Positions 16,181-24,510 of a stretch of DNA of 64,000 bases are shown one piece after another; the first letter of the stretch is position 1, and each line of letters starts with the position of its first letter. The stretch spans positions 558,001 through 622,000 of the forward strand of contig JAHBWE010000001.1 of NCBI GenBank assembly GCA_019637155.1, read 5' to 3'. Made by a program: the position numbers and the translations under genes. The notes under the pieces were generated by a model that ran no database searches, was not told where the DNA came from, and saw only the letters and a list, made by a program, of their open reading frames with translations. Origin of the DNA: Labilithrix sp. (GTDB lineage Bacteria; Myxococcota_A; Polyangia; Polyangiales; Polyangiaceae).

Positions 16181-18070
16181 TCAGCGGTAGATCGGACGAA
16201 CTTTGACTTTCACGCGGTCGCTGCCTTCGACGTAGCGATCGAGCGGCGTGATCGTGCGGGTGTACGACGGGAACGCGTCCGGCGCGATGTCCGACGCGGT
16301 CGGGCGCAGGAGGTCGACCGCGAACGCGGGCAGCTTCTGCGCGACGTGGCCCTGGTACGCGACGCCCACGCTCTTCGTGCGGTACTGCACGACGATGCTC
16401 TTCGGGAGCAGGCTCTGCTTCGTCGAGTTCGCGAGGAGATCGGAGAGGCCCTGCGGCGACGCGACGTCGGGCGTCACGGTGTAGCCGGGGACGATCTCGA
16501 GCTCCACCTCCTTGCCCGCGACCTCGCTCGGCATCGTGAGCTCGAGGACCTTCGTCTGCTCCGGCCCCGCGAACGGCACGAGGTGCACGCGGAGGCGGAC
16601 CTTCTCGTTCACGTCGACGACCGGATCGAGGACGTCGACGCCGCGGAGGCGGACGAGGTCACGCGCGTAGTCGACCGCGATCGTGGTCTCGACCTTCTGG
16701 ATGTGGACCTGCTCCCACGGGTTGTTGAGGACGTCGCCGAGCAGGCGCGTGACCTTCGCGTGCCCGATCTCCGACGCGTCGGGCATCCCGCCGGTCGCGA
16801 CGCCGAAGTCGTCGATCACGACCGTGCCGTGGTTCTGGACCGTGACCTTCGACGTGATCTTCCACGTCACGTCGCGCCGCTCGTTGACCGACGCGTCGAG
16901 GATGGAGCCGAGCACCGACGCGGTGATGCCGGGGCTCATGAAGCGCTCCTCCGCGATTTCCGTGTTCCACACGGTTTTCGGGATTCCCGTCGCGCCCGTG
17001 ATCGTCGCGGAGAGCGGGAACACCGGGGCGGTCTTCGCTTCGTCGACGACGATCGAGCTCTGGCGGTCCTGCACGAGCGCGCCGAGCGAGCGCGCCGCCT
17101 CGCCGATCTTGGAGGAGTGCTGCTCGCTCGCGAAGATCCAGTGCACGCGGCCGATCGCGGTCGGCAGCGCGGTGACGCCGGCCTCCATCATCGGGTGGCC
17201 GAAGCCGCAGAGCTTCGTGCCGGAGACGTGCGTGACCGTGCCGAGGCCCATGAGCGAGACGTCGCCGCGCGCCATCTCGACCCCGACGCCGCCGCCGTCG
17301 ACGTAGTGGAGCGGCGCGTTCGGATCCTTCGCGCCGCCCCCGCCCGCCTGCATCGGCTCGAGGCCGAGCGGCTCGAACAGCTCGCGCACGACCTTCATCG
17401 AGCGATCGCTCATCCCGCCGAGCATGAGCGGCGTCGCCGCGCGGCGGACGGGGCTCGACGGATCGCGCCCCGCGTCGAGGCGCGCCGCGATCTGACGCGA
17501 GTGCTCCCCGACGTCGTAGGCGCCGGGCGTGCCGCTCCACGCCGTCATCGTGTCGCCGGTCGTGTCGTTCTCGGCCTTCTTCTGCTTCGGCGGCTGCGCG
17601 CGACCGGGCAGCGGCGCGCCGCCTTCAAGCGGCCAGAAGCCCGGCGGAATGGGGCGGTTCATCTCGGTGAGCATCGGCTCGATCGGCGTCACGCCCGCGA
17701 TCGGCTCGACCTGGAACGACGACCACGAGTACGCGTACGCGCCGGCGAGGCGACCGTTGTCGAGGTAGATTGGCGAGCCGCTCATGCCGCGCACGTTCTT
17801 CGTGATCGCGAGGCGGGGGTGCTTGGTGTTGACGAGGATGAGCGCCTGCGACGGCCGGAAGTTCCGCAGCACGCCGACGACCTCGACATCGAAGCGCTCC
17901 GGCTCGGTGCCCTTGAACACCGTGAGGCCGTAGCCCTTCATCCCGTCCTTGATCTCGTCGACCCCGATCGTGCGCGGCTTCGCATCACCGCGCGCGAGAG
18001 GAATGGAGAGGCCCAGCCCCGCGAAGAGACCGACGGACAGCGCCGCGATCGAGAGGAACTCTTTGCGCAC
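16181..18070 (-). CDS. SpoIVB-like peptidase S55 domain protein
   Basis: 629 aa, GTG start, signal peptide or anchor at residues 7-29 (IAALSVGLFAGLGLSIPLA). The S55 signature is clear: DEIKDGMKGYGLTVFKGTEP, VEVVGVL, and the GMSGSPIYLDNGRLAGA block (residues about 95-111) that holds the catalytic serine, followed by LCGFGHPMMEAGV, matching the glycine/histidine box of SpoIVB. In Bacillus, SpoIVB is a signalling serine protease that triggers regulated intramembrane proteolysis. The long C-terminal extension here (about 350-629) is beta-rich and unassigned. Sits inside a kinase-led operon, 12 bp from the gene upstream of it. Confidence 0.8.
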   Translation of the reverse strand: MRKEFLSIAALSVGLFAGLGLSIPLARGDAKPRTIGVDEIKDGMKGYGLTVFKGTEPERFDVEVVGVLRNFRPSQALILVNTKHPRLAITKNVRGMSGSPIYLDNGRLAGAYAYSWSSFQVEPIAGVTPIEPMLTEMNRPIPPGFWPLEGGAPLPGRAQPPKQKKAENDTTGDTMTAWSGTPGAYDVGEHSRQIAARLDAGRDPSSPVRRAATPLMLGGMSDRSMKVVRELFEPLGLEPMQAGGGGAKDPNAPLHYVDGGGVGVEMARGDVSLMGLGTVTHVSGTKLCGFGHPMMEAGVTALPTAIGRVHWIFASEQHSSKIGEAARSLGALVQDRQSSIVVDEAKTAPVFPLSATITGATGIPKTVWNTEIAEERFMSPGITASVLGSILDASVNERRDVTWKITSKVTVQNHGTVVIDDFGVATGGMPDASEIGHAKVTRLLGDVLNNPWEQVHIQKVETTIAVDYARDLVRLRGVDVLDPVVDVNEKVRLRVHLVPFAGPEQTKVLELTMPSEVAGKEVELEIVPGYTVTPDVASPQGLSDLLANSTKQSLLPKSIVVQYRTKSVGVAYQGHVAQKLPAFAVDLLRPTASDIAPDAFPSYTRTITPLDRYVEGSDRVKVKVRPIYR

Positions 18071-18082
18071 CGAACGAGCGTA

Positions 18083-20230
18083 TCAGAGCTGCGAAACGCG
18101 GCGCATCAAGCTGGCGATCAGATCCGACTGCGGATTTCGCGACCGCTCGATGTCGAGCCCGGCCTGGAAGGACTTCGCCGCCTCGTCCGCGTCGCCGAGG
18201 TAGAGCTGCGTCACGCCGAGGAGCTCGAGGTCCGGCGCCGTCTTTTCTTGCTCGAGCATGGCCTGGATGCGCGGGAGCGCGGCCTCGTGCGCGGCGAGGA
18301 CGGCGTCCTTGTCGGCGGGGTGGCTCTTGGCGAGGACCATCAGCCGGAGCGCCTGCCGCTGGTCCTCCGCCTTGTACTCGGCGAACGCGTCCGAGCCGAA
18401 GAGCGTCGCGTACTCCTGGTACGCCTCGCCGCCGCGGCCGTTCTTGGACAGCGTCATGATCTTCTTGAGCGCGCCGACGAGCGCCTCGTTCCGCGGGGTC
18501 TCCGGCTTCGTGACGAGCTGGCGCGCCGACTCCGGGACCGCGTCGAAGAGGCCGTCGGTCGACATCTCGATCTCGGGGCCGACCTCGAGCTGCGGAGCTT
18601 CGTCGGGATCGTCCGCCGGCACGTTCGGCACGGTGGAGTGCTGCGCCGGCGGCGGCACCGCGGCGCCCGACGGCATGATCGTGCGCGTCGGCTTCACCGC
18701 GTGCATCGACCCGCTCGGCGACGACGCGAGCGGCGCGGGCTTGTCCGACGCCTTCTCGGGCGCGGTCTTCTCGGCTTTTTCGGGCGCGGCTTTTTCGGGG
18801 GCGGACTTCTCGGGGGTCTTCTCGGGCGCCTTCTCCGGCGGGGTCGACTTCGGGAGCGTCGCGGGCGGGGTCGACTTCGGGGTCGTGCTGAGGCCCTTGA
18901 TCGTCGGCGGCGCGGGGATGCGCACCGGCGGCGCGGCGGCGCGCGCGGGCGGCGGCACCGACGGGGGGAGCTCCGAGCGCATCGCCGGCTTCTCGTCCTT
19001 CGGCGGCGGCGCCGGCGCGGGCGCGGGCTTCGGCGGGAGGGCGGGGTCGAGCTGGAGCGGGTCGAAGAGCGCGCGCGCTTCGGTCGGGAGCTCCTTCAGC
19101 TTCTCGCGGAGGGTGGCCTTCGCGACGAAGATCTCCTCGCGCCGATCGTTGCCGAGGAGGCGGCGGAGCACGAGCTCGTTCGGCGTCAGCGAGCGGGCGG
19201 AGATCTCGCGGACGATGGGCGTCATCATCGCGACGAGCCGGTCGACGATTTCGATGTATTCGGGCAAGGTGCGAAAATCGGCACCTTCGAACGTAGCGAC
19301 GATGTTGGGGATGCGCTCGAGGCCGGCGAGGCTCTCGCGCAGCTTCGTCGCGAGGTCCTTGATCAGGGCTCCGTCCTCGTCCTGCAGCTCGAAGTCGCCG
19401 CTCGACGCGTCGTCGGCCGGACCGATGCGCGTCGCCTTCACCTTGCCGCTCTCGAAGTCGACGTGGAAGTCGAACCCGAGGTCGCTCGTCGCCTCCGTGC
19501 GCAGCTCGAAGGTGAGCTTGTTCTCGCTCTCGACGATCTCCGTCACGACGTGGCGCTCGATGCGGATCGGCTTGACCTTCACCTCCTTCGTGATCCAACC
19601 CGCGAGCTGCGGGGCGCGGATCTCGAGGTGCGGCACGATCCGATCGATGCGCATCGGCGCCGCCCACGCGTGGCCGTCGGGGATGCCGAGCTCGAGCGTC
19701 CACTCGAGCGCGGGCTCGGCCTTGCCGTCGAGGGTGGCGTCGTACTGTCCCGACTCGAGGAGCCCGAGCCGCGTGACGGCGGCGGTGTCGGGCGGGTCGT
19801 GCGGCGCGATGAGGAGGGCGAGCGCGTTCACGCACGCGTCGCGGGTCGCGTTCTCCTCGGCCTCGATCCGCGCGATCGCGTCGGCGAGCATGCGCCGGAT
19901 CGCGTCGACGCTCTGGCGGTGCGTGTCGGCGATGAGCTGGGTCAGGCGATCGGCGGTGCGCGCGGTGGGCGACTCGGGGTTGCCCTTCTGCGCGGTGACG
20001 ACGGTGCCCTGCACCGCGTTGATGAAGCGCTCGAGGCGCTGGGTCTCCTGCTCGGCCTCCTCGCCGTAGTGGCGGATCTGGACGCGCCCCTGCTTCATCT
20101 TCGCGTCCGCCTGGAGCACGAACACGCAGAAGTCCAACGCATCCCGAAGGAACTCGAGGAAGTTGGACTTCAGCTGCGAGGTCGTCGAATCGCCGTAGAG
20201 GTAGTTCATGCCCAGGTCCGAGGGGACCAT
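18083..20230 (-). CDS. large unknown protein with PEK-rich linker and C-terminal TPR-like helices
   Basis: About 715 aa from an ATG at 20230 (MVPSDLGMNYLYGD); a second ATG 7 codons later (20209) is also possible. Three regions can be seen: a helical N-terminal part with an amphipathic coiled coil (residues about 40-130), a mixed alpha/beta middle (EWTLELGIPDGHAW, KPIRIERHVVTEIVESENK), and a Pro/Glu/Lys low-complexity linker (PEKAPEKTPEKSAPEK) at about 470-530, followed by helices resembling TPRs (LGVTQLYLGDADEAAKSFQA). No signal peptide, so cytoplasmic. Not a family I recognise. It starts 17 bp after the kinase stop, so kinase and this protein are probably co-expressed, and it could be a substrate or scaffold. 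Confidence 0.7.
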   Translation of the reverse strand: MVPSDLGMNYLYGDSTTSQLKSNFLEFLRDALDFCVFVLQADAKMKQGRVQIRHYGEEAEQETQRLERFINAVQGTVVTAQKGNPESPTARTADRLTQLIADTHRQSVDAIRRMLADAIARIEAEENATRDACVNALALLIAPHDPPDTAAVTRLGLLESGQYDATLDGKAEPALEWTLELGIPDGHAWAAPMRIDRIVPHLEIRAPQLAGWITKEVKVKPIRIERHVVTEIVESENKLTFELRTEATSDLGFDFHVDFESGKVKATRIGPADDASSGDFELQDEDGALIKDLATKLRESLAGLERIPNIVATFEGADFRTLPEYIEIVDRLVAMMTPIVREISARSLTPNELVLRRLLGNDRREEIFVAKATLREKLKELPTEARALFDPLQLDPALPPKPAPAPAPPPKDEKPAMRSELPPSVPPPARAAAPPVRIPAPPTIKGLSTTPKSTPPATLPKSTPPEKAPEKTPEKSAPEKAAPEKAEKTAPEKASDKPAPLASSPSGSMHAVKPTRTIMPSGAAVPPPAQHSTVPNVPADDPDEAPQLEVGPEIEMSTDGLFDAVPESARQLVTKPETPRNEALVGALKKIMTLSKNGRGGEAYQEYATLFGSDAFAEYKAEDQRQALRLMVLAKSHPADKDAVLAAHEAALPRIQAMLEQEKTAPDLELLGVTQLYLGDADEAAKSFQAGLDIERSRNPQSDLIASLMRRVSQL

Positions 20231-20247
20231 CCTACGCGATCGGACGA

Positions 20248-21696
20248 CTAGTCGTACGGGTTCGGAGGCAGCGCCGGCGCAGATGACTTGATGGGCCGTG
20301 GGACGGCGGGCGCGGGAGCGGCAACCGGCCTCGGTGACGCGCTCGGGGACGTGTTGGGGGTCGCGTTCGGGGGCGCATTCGGAGGTGCGGCCGCGGCGCT
20401 CGCCGGTTGCTCTGCGGTCGCGGTCGTGCTCGACGTCGGGGTGGGTCCGGTGGGCCCTGCGGGCCCTGTGGCCGCGTTCTCGCTCGCGCTCGGGGGCGGC
20501 TTCGGGCGCGGCGCGGGCAGCGCCGCCGCCGACGCGTTCGCCTTGCGTGCAATGTACACGGACCTCAGCACGAGCAAGCCGAGGCCGAGGCCGACCACCA
20601 TCGCGACCAGCACGAGGGTCCACGACGTGTGGTTCTCGACGCTGCGGCGTCGGGTGCCGGACTGCATCTCCCGCGACGGCAGCGCGGGCGGCGCGGGCCG
20701 CCGCAGCGGCTCCGACGACGGTGGCGGACCGATCCGTTCGTTGAGCAGCGCGGCGACGTCCTGCGCGCCGACGAGGGGACCGCTCCCCGCGAGGTACGCT
20801 TCGAGCGCGTCCTGCATGTGGCGCGCGGTCGGCCACCGGCCGTCGGCGGTGGGCGCGAGCGCGGTCATGATGATCTGCTCGAGGACGGCGGGGTAGTCGA
20901 GCGCGATGCGCGAGGGCGGCGTCGGATCGCCGGCGAGGATCGCGCGCATGATCTCGGGATCGGTCTCGCCGTCGAAGGCGCGCACGCCGACCGAGAGCTC
21001 GTAGAGGACGCAGCCGAGCGCGAAGACGTCGCTCCGGCGATCGAGCCCGCCGCCGGCGAGCTGCTCCGGGGACATGTACGCAGGCTTGCCCTTGATCGTC
21101 CCGGCGAGGGTCTGGTGCGTCTTGCCGATCGCCTTCGCGATGCCGAAGTCGGTGAGCTTCACGCGGCCGTCGCCGGTGACGAGCACGTTGTGGGGGGAGA
21201 CGTCGCGATGGACGACGTTGAGGAGCCGCCCTGCTTCGTCGCGCAGCTCGTGCGCGGCGTGCAGGCCGGCGCAGGCCTCCGCGACGATGCGCGCGGCGAC
21301 GCGCGGGGGGAGCGCGACGCGCTTGGCGTCCTCGCGCTCGGCGAAGCCGGGGCGGATGATGCGGACGAGGGAGGGCCCGTCGACGAGCTCCATCACGAGG
21401 GTGAGGATGCCGTCGAGCTCGCACAGCTCGAAGGTGCGCGCGACGTTCTCGTGCTGGATGCGCATCGCGATGCGCGCCTCGTCGAAGAACATCTTCCGGA
21501 ACTCTTCGTTCTCGGCGAGGTGCGCGCGCAGCATCTTCACCGCGAAGAGCGATCCGCTCCGCGTGTCACGCGCCGCCCAGACGCGCGCCATGCCGCCGCG
21601 ACCGACGAGCCCGATGAGCTCGAACGGCCCGATGACGTGACCCGGTCGAAGGTCACGCTCGTCGGCCCACGACGATGCGGCGGCTCCACCGTTCAC
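20248..21696 (-). CDS. membrane Ser/Thr protein kinase
   Basis: 482 aa. Complete Hanks-type kinase domain (residues about 25-290): loop GLVGRGGMARVW, Lys54 (FAVKML), catalytic loop HRDVSPHN (163-170), DFG (183-185) and activation segment GTIKGKPAYMSPEQL. A juxtamembrane stretch is followed by one TM segment (WTLVLVAMVVGLGLGLLVL, about 370-392) and a Pro/Ala/Thr-rich extracytoplasmic tail. The active-site residues are intact, so it should be active. First gene of the operon that continues through the unknown protein, S55 peptidase and propeller. A copy of the ~140-bp interspersed repeat begins 267 bp upstream. Confidence 0.92.
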   Translation of the reverse strand: MNGGAAASSWADERDLRPGHVIGPFELIGLVGRGGMARVWAARDTRSGSLFAVKMLRAHLAENEEFRKMFFDEARIAMRIQHENVARTFELCELDGILTLVMELVDGPSLVRIIRPGFAEREDAKRVALPPRVAARIVAEACAGLHAAHELRDEAGRLLNVVHRDVSPHNVLVTGDGRVKLTDFGIAKAIGKTHQTLAGTIKGKPAYMSPEQLAGGGLDRRSDVFALGCVLYELSVGVRAFDGETDPEIMRAILAGDPTPPSRIALDYPAVLEQIIMTALAPTADGRWPTARHMQDALEAYLAGSGPLVGAQDVAALLNERIGPPPSSEPLRRPAPPALPSREMQSGTRRRSVENHTSWTLVLVAMVVGLGLGLLVLRSVYIARKANASAAALPAPRPKPPPSASENAATGPAGPTGPTPTSSTTATAEQPASAAAAPPNAPPNATPNTSPSASPRPVAAPAPAVPRPIKSSAPALPPNPYD

Positions 21697-21846
21697 GGCG
21701 CCGTGGAGTATAGTCGACTAAAGGAGCGAAACCCGCCTCCTCGCACGCCCCACCGCGCCAGGCGTACCGGTAGGTCTCCCTCCCCCCGCCGCCGCCCGCC
21801 GAACGGTGCCACGGCGCGGCGTTGGTGAGGCGTCGGGCGCCCGAGC

Positions 21847-21890
21847 CGGTTGGGCGATGGCCGCGATGCGGTTGGGCGATGGCGGCGTGG
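21847..21890. repeat. 22-bp tandem duplication
   Basis: Two adjacent 22-bp units share an identical 15-base start, CGGTTGGGCGATGGC (at 21847 and 21869). Simple tandem duplication in non-coding DNA upstream of the kinase gene; no function evident. Confidence 0.7.
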
Positions 21891-21962
21891 CCGCGGGCGA
21901 CGAGCGGGCACCACGCGAGGTGTGCGGGGGGTTCGCGTTGCGCTTGTTCGTCGCGAGCGGGG

Positions 21963-22100
21963 GGTGGGGTTGTGGACTCGGAAATGGCGCCTTGGCTGGG
22001 GCGTGGGCGCGATGCGTAGCGAAAGGCAGATCCTCGCGACGCCGCATACCGAAGGCGTTGCAGCGTGCTGGAGAGTCGTGCACGCCAAAAAAAATCACAT
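21963..22100. repeat. interspersed ~140-bp repeat, copy A
   Basis: Aligns along its whole length, in the same orientation, with 46428-46568 at roughly 88% identity by eye, including a 34-base block identical in both (22025-22058). That block contains a possible stem, GACGCC with GGCGTT, around CATACC. The last base is T here and C in copy B, a change that would keep pairing (G-U) only in a plus-strand RNA. The copy ends in an A-run (22087-22094). It is intergenic, 267 bp upstream of the minus-strand kinase start. It could be a mobile repeat, a small RNA gene or a shared control element. Confidence 0.8.
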
Positions 22101-22101
22101 G

Positions 22102-22219
22102 GACGCCACGACATCCCAGGAAAGCCGGGTGGCCGCGTTCGACGCGTCCTTGCCGAGCAGCGGGCCACGGCAATAGACGCCACGACACCCCAGGCAGCCG
22201 GGCGGCCGCGCTCGGCGCG
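22102..22219. repeat. imperfect direct repeat, 74-bp period
   Basis: GACGCCACGACATCCCAGG (22102-22120) recurs at 22176-22194 with one mismatch, and the following ~25 bases are also similar (AGCCGGGTGGCCGCG against AGCCGGGCGGCCGCG). It directly abuts the right end of interspersed repeat copy A. Two decayed copies of a short element or a local duplication. Confidence 0.65.
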
Positions 22220-22228
22220 ACACCCAGC

Positions 22229-22349
22229 CAGCCGCCCGGGCGGCTGCCACCGGGGGCCCCAGAAGCGGCCGCGCAAGCGGTCGCGAAGCGACCCTCGCGC
22301 AAAGCGCGAGGGCCGTGTCTGGGGTGGGGTGTCGGGGCGAAGCCCCGAC
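22229..22349. repeat. array of four perfect palindromes/hairpins
   Basis: In 121 bp there are: an 18-bp perfect palindrome (22229-22246); a 6-bp stem with GAA loop, GGTCGC/GCGACC (22279-22293); a 9-bp stem with AAA loop, CCCTCGCGC/GCGCGAGGG (22292-22312); and an 8-bp stem with GAA loop, GTCGGGGC/GCCCCGAC (22331-22349). The regular 3-base loops point to a palindromic repeat family rather than chance. No U-run follows. The second hairpin belongs to the 42-bp repeat that recurs inside the metal ATPase gene. Confidence 0.7.
22253..22294. repeat. 42-bp palindromic repeat, intergenic copy
   Basis: Starts with GGGGCCCCAGAAGCGGCC and ends with the GGTCGC-GAA-GCGACC hairpin. 40 of 42 bases match 58122-58163, which lies inside the coding sequence of the P-type ATPase. 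The two copies are 36 kb apart and in the same orientation. Confidence 0.85.
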
Positions 22350-22726
22350 GTTGAGTGAGAAAAAGAGAGCGCAGCTTGGGCATTCGTTCGCGCAGCGGCC
22401 TCTTCACATCATGGAACGCGAGGACCATGTGACGCCTGCTGCGCTCAGATGAGCGCGGGGGACGCATGATCGGTGAGGGACATGCGTGTATGATGCATGT
22501 GCTTCGAGGGGCGAGAATCTGCGGTTCTTCGAGGATGATCGGCAAGTGATCTCCGTCGAGTCCTGGTGTCGTGGCGATCCACCTTCGGCGTCCCCCTCCG
22601 GAGACACACGGTGATCTGAGGTAGGTAAATCTCCGTTGGATGGCGCTATTTGGGCCGTTGTCATTGGAATCGCGTGGTGAGGGTGTGTCCTACAGGTAGG
22701 CATGTGGCTTGCGACGAGGGTGTGAC

Positions 22727-23722
22727 ATGCTCTCGGAGAGCCGACTCGTCGCGCGCAGGGGCCTGCGCATTTCTCTCATCGCCGCGCTCGCGCCGGTGCT
22801 CGCTGCGGGCGCTGCGCTCGTGGGGAAGACCAGCGCGCACGCCGACGAAGCGACCCAGGCCGACAAGGCGGAGACCGCCGAGAAGTGTGCGGTGCGCCTC
22901 GCGATCGCTCTCACCGGGAAGAGCCCCGACGCCGCGCTCCTCGCCGACGGCGATCCGCAGTCGAAGGTCGACGCGATGGTCGCGAGCCCCGAGTTCGCGG
23001 AGCGCTTCGCGCGGTTCATCAACTCCGAGTTCAACGGCGGCCCGATCGCCGCCGCGAACGACGACCCCATCTACTACCTCGCGAAGCACGTCATCGGCGA
23101 GGGCATGCCGTGGTCGGACCTCTTCATGGGGCCCTACCAGGTGAAGCCCGCTGCCGTCGCCGCGAACGGGATGGACGTGACCGACGACGCCGAGGGGCTC
23201 GGCTACTTCCGCACGCTCTCGTGGCAGAAGCGGTACGCGGGCAACGATCCCGGAGGCCTCATGCTCGTCGGCGCGTTCCGCGTCATGCAGAACACGACCG
23301 GGCTCGAGCTCGTGCCCTCCGTCGGCGAGCCCGACGACGACCGCACCGCCGAGGGCCGCAAGTCCGGCGTCTGCAAGGGCTGCCACTACGACGCGTGGTT
23401 CGCGCTCGACACCGCCGCCGAGCTCCTCCCGACCCGCACCGGGACCGGCGACGCGCTCAAGATCAACCCGCCGAAGGCGACGACGGTGAACCTCCTCGGC
23501 AAGGAGCTCAAGGACGATCGCGAGCTCGTCGAGACGCTCGTCTCCTCCGACGCGTGGAAGTTCAACCAGTGCCGCGAGGTCTTCAAGTTCCTCTACGGCC
23601 GCCCCGAGAACCAGTGCGAGGCGGCGACGTTCGACGCGTGCGTCGCCGCGCTCGAGACCGGCAAGACCATCCAGAAGGCCGTCGCCGCCGTCGCGAAGGA
23701 CGCCTCTTTCTGCACGAACTGA
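22727..23722 (+). CDS. secreted CxxCH protein with DUF1549/planctomycete-cytochrome-like segments
   Basis: 331 aa from the ATG at 22727, which has a GAGGG site 6 bases upstream (a TTG six codons earlier is less likely). Signal peptide LRISLIAALAPVLAAGAALV ending near SAHA. Residues about 30-85 (CAVRLAIALTGKSPDAAL, ASPEFAERFARFI) resemble the DUF1549 pattern of planctomycete cytochrome-associated proteins. Cys216-Lys-Gly-Cys219-His220 is a haem c attachment motif. The C-terminal part (DDRELVETLVSSDAWKFNQC, FLYGRPENQCE) matches the tail of such proteins. Expected to be periplasmic or cell-surface and possibly redox-active. First gene of a three-gene operon that ends in a DUF1501-like protein, a pairing known from planctomycetes. 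Confidence 0.75.
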   Translation: MLSESRLVARRGLRISLIAALAPVLAAGAALVGKTSAHADEATQADKAETAEKCAVRLAIALTGKSPDAALLADGDPQSKVDAMVASPEFAERFARFINSEFNGGPIAAANDDPIYYLAKHVIGEGMPWSDLFMGPYQVKPAAVAANGMDVTDDAEGLGYFRTLSWQKRYAGNDPGGLMLVGAFRVMQNTTGLELVPSVGEPDDDRTAEGRKSGVCKGCHYDAWFALDTAAELLPTRTGTGDALKINPPKATTVNLLGKELKDDRELVETLVSSDAWKFNQCREVFKFLYGRPENQCEAATFDACVAALETGKTIQKAVAAVAKDASFCTN

Positions 23723-23754
23723 CGAACTCGAGAACTGAGAACCGAGAGACGACG

Positions 23755-24495
23755 ATGAGCTCCTCCACCACGAAGATCGGTCTCCTCCTCGCGGCCTTCG
23801 CCGTGTTCGGCACCGCCGCCTGCGCCGACGAAGCGGACACGCTCACGAACGGCAAGGGCGCGCGCAAGAAGGAGGGCGCGACCGAAGGCGCTCCGTGCGA
23901 GAGCGACGAGCAGTGCCAGTCCGGCAAGTGCGACCTCGTCGCGAAGGTCTGCCTCGGCGAGTCCTCCGTCTCCTCCGCGCTCCAGTGCAACGCGAAGCCG
24001 GAGAACACGCGCACCTACGCGCTGTTCGACGGGAGCAAGCTCGAAGACAAGCGCGAGAACGAGGGCGTTGCGGTGAACCGCGCGCGCATGAAGCCCTACG
24101 CCGTCATGGAGACCGAGTTCCAGCGCGTCATCGGGACGGTGCCGGAGTCGCTCAAGGGCGCGGGCGGATCGTTCGACGCGCCGCCGGCGCGCTGGCACGC
24201 GGAGACGGGGTACTCCGGCGTCTCGATCAACAAGATGTACGAGATCGCGTTCGAGGGCTGCCTCGGCTACGCGCGCGAGAACGCGAGCCTCGCCGCCGCG
24301 CCGACGGCGGACAGCGCGAAGACGGAGTGCACGAAGCTGATGCGGAAGGCGTGGAGCAAGACGCCGACCGGCGACGAGGTCGAGAGCTGCGTCGACCTCG
24401 CGACGAACAAGCTCTCCGGGGAAGAAGACGTCACGCGCCGTTGGTCGTACGTTTGTGCGTCGGTCCTCTCCTCCAGCCACTTCCTCACGTTCTGA
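23755..24495 (+). CDS. lipoprotein of the cytochrome/DUF1501 operon
   Basis: 246 aa. Signal ending in a lipobox (LLLAAFAVFGTAAC, Cys about 22). A short Cys-rich module follows (CESDEQCQSGKCDLVAKVC, residues about 48-66) of a type common in myxobacterial surface proteins. The remainder is a soluble domain with four more cysteines (EGCLGYAREN, KTECTKLMRKAW, VESCVDL, YVCASVLSSS). The ending (RRWSYVCASVLSSSHFLTF) resembles the end of planctomycete PSD-type proteins (ALLSSSEFLTI-like). Lies 32 bp after the CxxCH protein and 15 bp before the DUF1501-like gene. Probably the other half of a split cytochrome-associated protein; function unknown. Confidence 0.72.
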   Translation: MSSSTTKIGLLLAAFAVFGTAACADEADTLTNGKGARKKEGATEGAPCESDEQCQSGKCDLVAKVCLGESSVSSALQCNAKPENTRTYALFDGSKLEDKRENEGVAVNRARMKPYAVMETEFQRVIGTVPESLKGAGGSFDAPPARWHAETGYSGVSINKMYEIAFEGCLGYARENASLAAAPTADSAKTECTKLMRKAWSKTPTGDEVESCVDLATNKLSGEEDVTRRWSYVCASVLSSSHFLTF

Positions 24496-24500
24496 GAGCG

Positions 24501-24505
24501 AGGAG
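24501..24505 (+). promoter_or_regulatory. ribosome-binding site AGGAG
   Basis: AGGAG five bases before the ATG at 24511. It fixes the start of the DUF1501-like Tat protein and is one of the few textbook sites in this GC-rich window. Confidence 0.7.
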
Positions 24506-24510
24506 TCACG

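Larger units (their letters stand above)
21697..22726. other. 1-kb non-coding island between divergent operons
   Basis: No gene supported. Several frames are open, but their codon third positions lack the extreme GC bias of the real genes. It holds, from left to right, a 22-bp tandem duplication, one copy of the interspersed repeat, a 74-bp-period imperfect duplication and an array of four perfect palindromes or hairpins. The final ~330 bp (about 22390-22726) are less GC-rich and presumably carry the promoter of the cytochrome/DUF1501 operon, but I could not settle a -35/-10 pair. Confidence 0.7.

Noticed and set aside
22087..22094. Run of eight A as an intrinsic terminator for the minus-strand direction
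   Set aside because: Read on the minus strand it is a T-run, but no stable stem directly precedes it in that direction, and the kinase operon starts further on rather than ending here.
21806..22354. Open frames in the 1-kb island that could look like small genes
   Set aside because: Third codon positions are not GC-biased, no ribosome-binding site, and they run through repeats and hairpins.
22404..22703. Minus-strand open frame upstream of the cytochrome operon
   Set aside because: Ordinary base composition at codon third positions and no recognisable protein; more likely promoter DNA.
22841..22860. Further copy of the 42-bp repeat at the start of the CxxCH protein
   Set aside because: Only about 12 bases (GAAGCGACCCAG) match, outside the hairpin context; probably coincidence.
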